This document shows positions 36,101 through 45,366 of a stretch of 64,000 nucleotides of DNA, piece after piece; the stretch's first letter is position 1, and each line of letters starts with the position of its first letter. The translations under genes and the position numbers were made by a program. The notes under the pieces are model-generated. The model made no database searches. It had not been told where the DNA came from and saw only the letters and a program-made list of their open reading frames with translations. Location of the stretch: contig CP084613.1 of assembly GCA_025917655.1 (NCBI GenBank), forward strand, positions 3,474,001 through 3,538,000, given 5' to 3'. This stretch comes from Chlorella sorokiniana. Lineage: Eukaryota; Chlorophyta; Trebouxiophyceae; Chlorellales; Chlorellaceae.

Positions 36101-37624
36101 GCCAGCCTGCTGCTGACGGGTCCCGCCGGGGTGAGCCTGCCGCATGCTCTTCCACCCATATCCCGGACCGAGGTCCTGCCTGCGTGTATTTCATCAACGC
36201 CTGCCCCCGCTCAGTGGCATTTTAAACTTTGTGCCCTTGCCGCCGGCCCCCCGCCCGCAACAAAACAACAAAAACGTGGTTCAGGTGGGCAAGGCCACGC
36301 TGTGCTCCGCGCTGGCTGAGTCCCTGTTTGGCTCCCAGCGCCACCTGCTGCGCCTCAACCTGGCAGAGTTTGGGGACAAGGCCTCAGTGTCCCGCCTGGT
36401 GGGCGCCCCCGGCTACGTGGGCTTCGGGAGGGCGGCCTGCTGACCGATGCTGTCAGGTGAGGGGCCGGGGCAGCTGAGGGTCTGCCGGTATGTCAAGGAA
36501 GGGCTGCCTTGAGCGGCCTGCAAGCGGCGTGTCGATTCATGGTGTCACCCGCTTGCCCGCCGTGCCCACTCAATCCCCGCCGCCTTCTCCCCTCTCCTCC
36601 CATCAACACGCCCCTGCGCAGGCGGCGGCCGCATAGCGTGGTGCTGCTGGAACGTGTGGACCGCGCTCACCCTGAAGTGCTGGCCCTGGTTACGCAGGTG
36701 CGGGCTGCTTGTGTCTTTCTGTTCTCTTTTCTGGGGGAGGTGGGGGAGGGGGGGGAAGAGATAGCAGGAGGGAAGCAAAAGCCTTTGGTAGTGATCAGGA
36801 AGGGTGCGATTGCTGCCCAGGCCCTCATTCCTTGCTGGCTGCTAGTGACCGACTGACCGGCTGTTGCTGCTGGCCGTTTGCCACCTTCATTCCTGCCCGC
36901 CGCAGGTTCTGGAGACTGGGCAGCTGCAGGACAGCATGGGCCGCCGATGCGACTTCCGCAACGCGCTGCTGGTGCTGTGCACAAGCCCCACAGCGGCGCC
37001 GCTGCCTGCTGGCTGGGGCGCAGCATCCGCGGCTGCTGAACCAGCGCAAGGGATGGCGCCAGTAGGTGCAGGCGGCCGTCGCGACGGCAGCACCGTTGTG
37101 GCGGCGCCTGAGCACATCCACCCAGAGGCCTTCGCTTCGGGGGAGGCAGGCGGTGGCAGCACAGCGCACGCTGCGGCGGCCCAGTGCCTGCAGCAGGACG
37201 ACCGCGCGGCCAGGGATCGTGCGGGGGCGCCTGCGCACCACCCGCTGCTCCTCCTGCCCTCCGAGCTGCTGGCCAGGCTCGATTCTGTGGTGTCCATGGC
37301 GCGGCTGTCGCCTGCGGATGCCCTGAGGGTGGTGGAGCTGCAGCTGGAGGAGAGCGGGCAGGCGTTGGAGCAGCAGGGCGTGGTGCTGCAGGTGGAGCCA
37401 GCGGCGCAGCGTTGGCTGGCGGAGCGAGGCGTGTCGCCCGCGGCGGGGGCTCGCAGGCTGCAGCCCCTCCTGCGTCAGCAGCTGCTGCTGCCGGTGGCCG
37501 AGGCGCTGCTGAGGCAGCGGCTGGCAGGGGCGGTTGCGGGCGAGCAGCAGCCCGGCAGTGTGCTGGGATCGCCAAGGTCGGCGTGGCGGCAGACAAGAGC
37601 CGCCTGCACATTGTCTTCGCTTGA
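33192..37624 (+). CDS. divergent HSP100/Clp ATPase with Cys-rich (zinc-ribbon-like) insert and degenerate NBD2
   Basis: Exons 33192-33411, 33535-33652, 33760-33963, 34175-34280, 34555-34671, 34784-34898, 35035-35546, 35586-36130, 36285-36456, 36622-36697 and 36906-37624. A transit-like N-terminus ([20 protein letters not shown]) leads straight into NBD1; no Clp N-domain is visible. NBD1 looks active: Walker A GDPGVGKT, Walker [10 protein letters not shown], sensor GATT, arginines in FARRF. Between NBD1 and NBD2, in place of the ClpB M-domain, is an Ala-rich linker of about 270 residues with three CxxC motifs: CPHC, CAAC and [13 protein letters not shown]2 is recognisable ([20 protein letters not shown]) but altered: Walker A is GPAGVGKA, Walker [12 protein letters not shown] lacks the Asp-Glu pair, and sensor-1 Asn is lost; sensor-2 GAR remains. 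I infer one active and one structural ATPase ring. Frame changes are needed near 35217, 36428 and 37560. The donor after 34671 appears to be GC. Confidence 0.78.
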
Positions 37625-38005
37625 GCAAAAAGCGCCTGGTGTAACAGTTTGTTGTAAAATGGTTGTACTGGTTTGCTCACCACGCTGCAAGGGATCCAAG
37701 CTGGGATCACTTACCACCCAACGCCGCGCGGACAGTGCCCTTGGCCAAGCATTGGTGCGCCACCCGGGAAGGGTCTTGAATGCCGTGAATGGGCTTCATG
37801 CCTCGTGATGCTTTAGCCGATATTTGACAATAATCTGACTTGTCATAACCTCGTTCAAAACTAGAGCAGCTTGAAAGCCTCTGCCCAGGGAGCCCACAAC
37901 CACCGCCAATCAGCAGCCACCCCGAGCGTGTTGAAGGCCACATTGGCATGCTACTTTAGGCCACCAATCGTTGGCATGCGACAGCAGCACCACCAGTTGC
38001 AAGCC
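37625..38005. other. intergenic between HSP100 and the first GH27 gene
   Basis: About 380 bases with two TGTAA signals just past the HSP100 stop and a lower-GC promoter stretch before the galactosidase. An in-frame upstream ATG at about 37976 could extend the next gene by ten residues. Confidence 0.45.
37640..37657 (+). promoter_or_regulatory. two TGTAA poly(A) signals after the zinc-insert HSP100 gene
   Basis: TGTAA occurs at 37640-37644 and 37653-37657, 16 and 29 bases past the stop. Confidence 0.45.
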
Positions 38006-40829
38006 ATGACTCTTGTCAGCCTTGTGCTCGTGGCGCTGTTGCTGGGCTGTATCGCTCAAGTTGGCGCCCTCGACAACGGGCTTGGACAGAAGCCGGCGAT
38101 GGGTTTCAACACGTGAGTGTCCGCGTTGGTTGCGCGTTCTGCCGCCGCCGCAGCCGCCGCCTCGCCGATGGCGAGCTTCCGTCGCTGTGACGAAACGGGA
38201 TGCATGCTGTCATGCCGCAGATGGAACGCTTTCCGCACTGACATTGACGAGGACATGATCAAGGAGACGGCAGACCTCATGGTCTCGCTGGGCTTGCGGG
38301 ACGCTGGGTGAGCCTCCCTGCTGGCGCGCACCCTCCCAGAGCCGCGCTGCGGTTGCCTCCCAGCCTGTGCCCCACGCGCGGCCCCCTGTGTAAGCAACCC
38401 TGCACCCGCATCAACTACTGCAGCTACGTGTACCTGAACCTGGACGACGGCTGGTCCAACTTGAAGCGCGGCCCCGACGGCCGCCTGGCCGCCAACACCA
38501 CCCGCTTCCCCTCCGGCATCAAGGCCCTGGCCGACTACGTGCACGCCAAGGGCCTCAAGTTTGGCATCTACGCCGACGCGGGCGACATGACGTGCGCGCG
38601 GTACCCCGGCTCGCTGGGCCACGAGGAGCTGGATGCGCAGACGTTTGCGGGCTGGGGTGCGGCGCCGCGCGGGCAGGGCGGGCTGCCAGCCGCAGCGAGG
38701 GCGCTGCCCGCGCCGCTTTGCCACCGCGATGCGGTGCCGGACATGCTTGCCTCTCGCGCCTGCGCAGCCCCCTTGTGTGTTCGGAAGCCGCTGAACCAGA
38801 TGGCGCTGGTTGTTTCTGTGCCCCGCCAGCTCACCAACCCGCACCACCCAACCCTCCAGGCGTGGACTACCTTAAGTACGACAACTGCTACGCCTCGCAG
38901 CAGGACTGGGTCGTCGACCGCTACGCCGCCATGCGGGACGCGCTGAACAAGACTGGGCGCCCAATAGTCTACTCGCTGTGCAGCTGGGGCGTTGCGGAGC
39001 CGTGGCTGTGGGCGCCGCAGGTACGCGCCGCCGCCAGCAAGCTGCCCGACGGCTCTAGCAGGCGGACTGCAGTGCAGCTGGTTTGTGGCATGCTGTGCTG
39101 CCGCCTGAGCAGGATGCATGCCATCCCTATCCATGCAGGTCGGCAATAGCTGGCGGACCACCGAGGTGAGAACCCCCCCCGCTTTTTCCCGCCCACCACC
39201 TCCCCCAGCTGCCAGGCGTGGGGAGAACGGGCTGCATGGTCGCACCCTCAGCAGGCCCGGCAGCACGCCGCGCATCGAGCCGTGCAGTTGCTCGCCGCCG
39301 CGGCCGACCGACCTTGTACACACAGGCAAGGACAAACTGCTGGTGGTGGCGGCCCCCGCAGGACATTCGCCCGACTGGGACAACATGGTGAAGCTGCTGG
39401 AGTACAGTGTGGGGCTGGCGCGCTTTGCTGGGCCCGACAAGGGCTGGAACGACCTGGACAGTGAGCGGCGGCCCCGGCGCAGCCTGCGCACCCAGGCGGC
39501 CCTGCTTGCGCTGGCACTGCGCTGCTGACGCTCTGCCCCCTGCGTCCAGCCTGCCTGCTTGCCTGCCGCCCTGGTCGGTGCCGACGACGCGCCTGCATGC
39601 TCCCGCAGCGCGGCTCCCTGACTCTGTTGCTGGGTTGCCCCCTGCACCCCCTCCTCCGGTGCCGCAGTGCTGTACGTGGGCAACGAGCACCTGGGGAGTA
39701 CCACCCCTTTGGCCCCTTCTTCCAGGAGCAGCGCGCCCACTTTGCGCTGTGGGCGCTGCTCAAGTCGCCGCTCATGATTGGCCATGACCTGCGCCGCCTC
39801 AACGACACCTCGCTGGCGCTGATCAAGAAGAAGGTGGGGCGGGGAGGGGCGGCTGGCGGCGCCGGGGGCCCTCACGGCCTCGGCTGCTGCCGCTGGGCCC
39901 AGCACGCACCCACGCTGGGAGTGTGGCACGGCACCCGCGGCCCCGCGCACAAACCCTGCGCTGACCGCGGTCACGGCCCCTGGCTTTCCCGACCGAGCGC
40001 AGGAGATCATTGCGCTGAACCAGGACCCGCTGGGGGTGCCCGGGGACCTGGTGTGGCAGCAGGGCACGCGCAAGGTGTTTGCGGCTCCGCTGGCGGGCGG
40101 CAGCCGCGGCGTGGTGCTGTTCAACCAGCAGACCACGCAGAGCCAGTACCCGCTGAGCAACGTCACGGTGTTCTGGGAGCAGATCGGGCTGGTGCCCACG
40201 CAGGCGGCACGCGTGCGCGACCTGTACCTGGGTGAAGGGTGCCCGTGCTACGTGCCCTCAGCGGCACGCGCAGCCGGGTAGCTGCGCCCAGGCTTGGGGT
40301 GCCAGCGCGCATGCCGTGGATGGCCCCTCCCAACGCCGAGTCCCTGCTACCATTCCCTGGCCTCCTTGCTGCCCGCAGAAGAGGACCTGGGCGTGTTCCG
40401 CGGCTCCTTCTCGGCGGCGCTGCCCTACCACGACGTTGCTGTGCTGCGCATCACGCCGCTGGAAGGCCCCCTGGATGACAGCTGGCGCCCCTGGCACGGA
40501 CAGCCCATCTATGCGCCGCTGCCCTCCAACCTGGCGGTTCCCAACGCGGCGGCCTGGATCGAGGGCTACGCGGCGCCTGGCAGTGCGCAGCGGCCAGCGG
40601 CGGCGCCCGCGGCAGCATAACAGTGTCCTCGGCCAAGGGCCCTCCCAGCTTCGCCGTCTGGCTGAGCGGGCTGGCAGCGGTGGCCGCTGCGGGGGTGGTG
40701 GGCTACTTCGTGCTGCTCCACTGGCGCCTGCGCGGCTGGCAGCAGCTTGATGACGGCGAGGGGGCGCGGAAGCTCGCCGAGCTGTCGCAGCAGCGGCGAC
40801 CCTCGCCGCGCGACTTGAACGACATCTAG
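38006..40829 (+). CDS. GH27 alpha-galactosidase, copy 1, with possible C-terminal membrane anchor
   Basis: Exons 38006-38112, 38221-38307, 38424-38656, 38860-39020, 39139-39165, 39362-39460, 39668-39833, 40003-40231 and 40379-40829. A signal peptide (MTLVSLVLVALLLGCIAQVG) precedes the mature start LDNGLGQKPAMGFNT. GH27 motifs follow: [48 protein letters not shown], the nucleophile motif YLKYDNC, the acid/base region GWNDLDML, and HFALWALLKSPLMIGHDLR. A C-terminal beta-sandwich ends near WRPWHGQPIYAPLPSN. The enzyme removes terminal alpha-linked galactose from oligosaccharides, glycolipids or wall polymers. After one frame change near 40590-40610 the frame continues into a hydrophobic helix (FAVWLSGLAAVAAAGVVGYF) and a basic tail to 40829; otherwise it stops at 40620. 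A 27-nt microexon (39139-39165) is notable. Other frame breaks lie at 39371 and 39692. Confidence 0.88.
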
Positions 40830-41285
40830 CCGTTTCTTTTCTTTTCCATGCTTATGCTCTTGCTAGAAGTCATTGAGCATCCTCCTGCACGTTTAAGCAC
40901 CGAGTATGCAGCAGAAAAGCTGGCTTTGGATGGTGTGTCGCAGCCATGTCACGGTGCAAGGCGCCCCTGGGCGCCCGTGGCGCTGACTTGGCCAGGCCTG
41001 CACGCAAAAAGACAGTGATGGTAGGTGTCGGCGCAGCTTGCTTGCTGTCGACCGCCCTTAATACGCCTATCAAAGCCGGAACTGAAGGGTGAGTGCTCAC
41101 GAGCCTGTGAAGGCCTTCTGCTTGGGAAGCGCGGTGCAGGTGAGCGCGGCAGTCGCGGAGCTGGTTTGTATAAGGTTGGTTCAATCATCTCTCTCCACCA
41201 GACCATTCTTGTGGTGTGTGCAGGGTGGCCGCTTGACGCCGCCTCCGCCTTGCTCGGTCAGCTCTTGCCCGCTCGTTCGGCAGTG
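40830..41285. other. intergenic between GH27 copies 1 and 2
   Basis: About 455 bases with the 3' UTR of copy 1 and promoter of copy 2. No remnant of a further GH27 copy seen. Confidence 0.45.
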
Positions 41286-43421
41286 ATGCGCTGGGCCATA
41301 GCAGTGTCTCTAGTGGGCTTCGCGCTGAAAGCGCTGGCTCTGGATAATGGGCTCGCCCAAACTCCACCCCTTGGCTTCAACACGTGAGCTGCTGACATCT
41401 CGCCGGCCACCTGTTGCCGCACCGGGCCGTTAACCCCTCTTTTCCTTGCAGATGGAATTCCTTTGGTCCCAACATCGACGAAGAGCTCATCAGGGCCACA
41501 GCCGATCGTATGGTGTCGCTGGGCCTGCATGACCTTGGGTGAGCACCCCAGCACCCAGCACCCAAGTGCAGCTGACCGGGTGGCTGGCCCGATTGAAGCA
41601 GGTCACGGATGCTTTGCCTGCCCCACCATCTCACAATACACTCCTGCCAACCTCGTAGGTATGTCTACCTGAACATTGATGACGGGTGGTCGGAGCCAGT
41701 GCGCACGCCGGACGGCCGCCTGACCGCCAACAGGGCCGCCTTCCCTTCAGGCATCCCATCACTGGCCGACTACGTGCATGCCAAAGGCCTGAAGATGGGG
41801 ATCTACGGCGATGCGGGCGCCTACACATGCGCGGGCTTCCCAGGCAAGCATGCCGCTGCTGCTGCAAGGACCGTTCTCTGGCACCTCTGAGAGCCCATTG
41901 CTGCTGACATGGGTGCAGGCTCCCGAGGGTATGAGGAGGTAGATGCCCAGACCTGGGCCGACTGGGGTGAGCCGCTGGCGCAGTTGCTTCTCCCACTGCA
42001 GCAGGAGCACGTGGCACGTTGCATGCTGAGCAACCGCTCCCTGTCCTGATCCCTGATCCACCCTCCAACTTGCGCATGCCCAGGCATTGACTACCTCAAG
42101 TACGACAACTGCTTCGCCCCCGCCTCCGACTGGGTGATCGACCGCTACACCGCCATGCGGGACGCGCTGAACAAGACGGGGCGCCCAACAGTGTACTCGC
42201 TGTGCGAGTGGGGGTGGCAGACCCCTGGACGTGGGCCCACGAGGTGGGCAACTCCTGGCGTTCCACCGAGGTGCGTGTGTGGGCGAGTGAGGGTGGTACA
42301 GTGGGCGAGAGGCGCAGGCTGGGATGCCATCAAGTGGTACAAGCCGCAACTGCCAAATGGGCCGCCCACCATGTCTGACGCCATCGGAAGTTCGACACCT
42401 ATTCTGTGGCAACCTGCAAGTTGATGCCTGTCGGTCACCCCTCACCGGCACTTGCATGCTGGCATGATGTGCACGCCTGCCCTCAGCACGCAACCATCGG
42501 GCCCTTGCCTCAGGACATTGCTGCCAGCTGGGAGAGCATCATCAAGGTCCTGGACTACAACACCGGCCTGGCACGCTTTGCGGGCAAGGGCGCCTGGAAC
42601 GACCCCGACATGCTGGAGGGTGAGCGGTGCCAGGGCTTGACGCACAGGCGATGGGCGCAGGGACATGCGCTGCAGGGACCCCATCAAACCACCTGCTGTT
42701 GCCCCACCCGCAGTGGGGGTGGGCAAGCTGACCCTGAGCGAGCAGCGCGCCCACTTTGCGCTGTGGGCGCTGATGAAGGCGCCGCTGCTGATCGGCGCCG
42801 ACCTGCGCAGCATCCACCCCGACAGCCTGGCCGTCCTCAAGGCCAGGGAAGTGATTGCCGTCAGCCAGGACGAGCTGGGGGTGGCGGGGGACCTGATCTG
42901 GATGCAGGGCGCCTCCCGGGTGAGCGGCGGGGGCAGCAACGGGTGCAGACCCTGCTCCAAGTGTTGCGCAGCTCACGGTCCATCAATTTCAAGCTGATCA
43001 ATCGATCCCTGCTCCGCAGATCTACGCCGGCCCGCTGGCAGGTGGCGCGCGGGCCGTGGTGCTGCTCAACCTGCACACCACCGGCGGGCAGTACCTGACC
43101 AGCAACATCACGGTGACCTGGGAGCAGCTGGGCCTGCCGCCGCACAGGGCCGCGGTGGTGCGGGACCTGTACGCTGAGCAGGACCTGGCGGAGGCCACCG
43201 GCTCCTTCACGGCAGCCGTGCACGCGCATGATGTGCGGGTGCTGCGCATCACGCCCGTGGGAGGCATGCGCGGCGACACCTGGCGACCCTGGCACCAGAA
43301 CCCGGTCGTGCTGCCCCGTGGTCAACGCGACGCCGTTGAAGCGACACGGAGGCAGGGCGCAGCCGCGGGCCGCAGGGCAGGCCCCGGGGATCAACAGCAT
43401 GCCATGTTTGCACACTCGTGA
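41286..43421 (+). CDS. GH27 alpha-galactosidase, copy 2
   Basis: Exons 41286-41383, 41452-41538, 41659-41843, 41919-41966, 42084-42270, 42514-42619, 42714-42919 and 43020-43421. Signal peptide [18 protein letters not shown], then [46 protein letters not shown], nucleophile motif YLKYDNC, acid/base motif [26 protein letters not shown], and a beta-sandwich with [20 protein letters not shown]. All GH27 catalytic motifs are intact. Compared with copy 1 it has an extra intron after 41843 with a GC donor (CAG|GCAAGC), and it lacks the intron that creates the 27-nt microexon. It ends shortly after HQNPVVLP without a membrane helix in the frame used, so it should be secreted. One G is missing in a G run near 42207 (CEWG to VADPW). 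The last 30 codons differ in composition and may be in the wrong frame. Confidence 0.88.
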
Positions 43422-43745
43422 CTTGGGTGGTGGCTGCACAAGCTGCACAACAAGCAGGCCACAGCGGTGGACGGGGAACTGCGCAGAACGTGCGCACGCC
43501 TGCCTCACATTATTCCTGCTAATATCATGCACTTTCGTATTTATCTGCTTTCTTTGGATGAATTATTTATGAGCTCCCTCAATGAACGTCTGGCGACAGG
43601 TTGTCAGCTGGGGCGGTGGCTGCCGACAGCAGGCCCTTGTACCGCACTGCAGTTCCTCGTCACTTGATCATCTTTCCACTAGGTTGAGCACTTGAACGAT
43701 AGTATTTTGGAACAGGGTGAGGCAAGGCACCAATCGCTGCCCGAG
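43422..43745. other. intergenic between GH27 copy 2 and TFB4
   Basis: About 320 bases, A+T-richer around 43500-43580; holds a 3' UTR and the TFB4 promoter. Confidence 0.4.
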
Positions 43746-45213
43746 ATGGCGGACTTCGAGGGTGAGAGTGGCCCGTCTGATTGTCGGGCTGTGCTTTTAG
43801 TCGTAGCCAGCAGCGTGAAGAAGCGCGGCCCTGAGTAAAGCTGGCATTAAGGGACTCCCGCCCTGCCGCTGCCCTCGTCCTGGCACCGTGCAGACGACTC
43901 GAGCCTGCTGGCCATCCTGCTGGATGTCAGCCCTACGGCGGTGGCGCACTTGGCCTCAGCGGTCCCAGGTCTCAGCTTGCAGTCCCTTCTAGAGCAGCTG
44001 CTCACGTTTGTCAACGCGTTTGCAATGCTGAATGACGCCAACCAGCTGGCCGTCTTCACGGCAGGCGCCACCGGCTGCTCGCTGGCCTACTGTTCTCCCA
44101 GCTGCCTGCCACCCTCTGCGGCAGCAGACGCGGCAGCAGCGGCGTCTGCAGGCGCACCGTCGGCTGCAGTGCTGGAAGGGCTTCAGCAGGCGATCGGCGC
44201 ATCCATGCAGGCCGGGCAGGGCAGCAGCCACAGCAGCAGCGCCTGTCAGCTCAGCAGTGCACTGAGCCGCGTGCTGTGTTTCATCAACAGCCAGCAGCGC
44301 CGGGCAGCCGCGACTGCAGCAGGTGGGGTGGTGCCCAGCGGGGCCGCGGTTGCGGGCGCAGCGCAGCGACGGCAGCAGCCCGCGCGCCTGCTGTGCCTCT
44401 CAGCGGGTCCGGACGTCCCCCCACAGTACATTGCCGTCATGAACGCCATCTTCTCGGCCCAGGTGCAACAGAGACGGAGCCTGATCTTGTGGACTGCAGC
44501 AGCTTGCTGGACTGTGCATGCACGGTGTTCCTGGCTGGAACTGGACCCCTTGGCTCGCGGCTCCTGCTCCTGTTCACCTGCCTCGCACCTGCGTCCTGCT
44601 GCAGAGGAGCGGCGTCCTCATCGATGCATGCCAGCTGGGGCGCGGCCACTCCACCTTCCTGCAGCAGGCGTCCCACCTCACCGGCGGCATCTACCTCAAG
44701 CCGGGCAAGCCGCAGGCCCTGATCCAGTACCTGAATGTGAGCTGTGGCGGGGGCACTCGCCTGCTGCTGCGCTTGTAAGAGTGCAGTTGGACCGCTCCCT
44801 GGCTTTGGGCCCCCTCCTCCCGCCGCCCCCTGCACCACCTGGTCAGGCTGCGTGTGCTCCCCCCACACCCCTGCATGCGCCAGTCTGTGTTTGCTGTGGA
44901 CGCCGCCACCCGCAAGTTCCTGCGCCTGCCCGGCACCGCGCGTCGACTTCCGCGCCTCCTGCTTCTGCCACAAGCGCCAGATCGACCTGGGGTGGGCGGC
45001 GCTGCTGTGCATACGAAATAGCATCGCCCGCATTCATACTCCTGTGCCGCCAGCGGCGATTGTTCGCCAGTAACGAAGCAGTGGTCCCACCCTGGTCCCC
45101 TGCCCCCTGTGTGCAGCTATGTCTGCTCCGCCTGCCTCTCCATCTTCTGTCAGCAGCTGCCTGCCTGCACCACCTGCGGAACCGATTTTGGCTCTGGAGC
45201 GGCAGCGAAGTGA
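43746..45213 (+). CDS. TFB4: TFIIH core subunit TFB4/p34 (GTF2H3)
   Basis: Exons 43746-43761, 43894-44462, 44605-44736, 44884 to about 44988 and 45117-45213. The first coding exon is only 16 nt (MADFE plus one base) and joins to DDSSLLAILLDVSPTAVAHL, the start of the von Willebrand A-like domain. Then come LLTFVNAFAMLNDANQLAVF, RLLCLSAGPDVPPQYIAVMN, IDACQLGRGHSTFLQQASHL and TGGIYLKPGKPQALIQYL. A C-terminal C4 zinc motif follows (FRASCFCHKRQIDLG; CSACLSIFCQQLPACTTCG). TFB4 pairs with p44/SSL1 in TFIIH for transcription initiation and nucleotide excision repair. A long Ala/Ser/Gln insertion (about 44110-44390) is larger than usual. One frame change is needed near 44940 before VDFRASCF. A TGTAA signal follows at 45246. 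It sits between galactosidase copies 2 and 3 on the same strand. Confidence 0.88.
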
Positions 45214-45245
45214 AGGCCAACACTGCTGTCACTTCACATGCACGC

Positions 45246-45250
45246 TGTAA
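45246..45250 (+). promoter_or_regulatory. TGTAA poly(A) signal of TFB4
   Basis: Lies 33 bases past the TFB4 stop. Confidence 0.5.
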
Positions 45251-45366
45251 TCGTTGGATGATGGTATCTCCAGGGAGGGAGGTGCCGCCAGGGAGGAAGA
45301 GTGTGATTGGGCACAGTAGCTGTGATCCAGGGCGCCAGCGGCAGTGTTCCTGAAGGTGCGTTCCTC

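Noticed and set aside
40623-40829. Separate small membrane protein after GH27 copy 1
   Set aside because: It overlaps the same exon, has no start context or promoter, and reads directly on from the enzyme after one indel; I treat it as the enzyme's tail.
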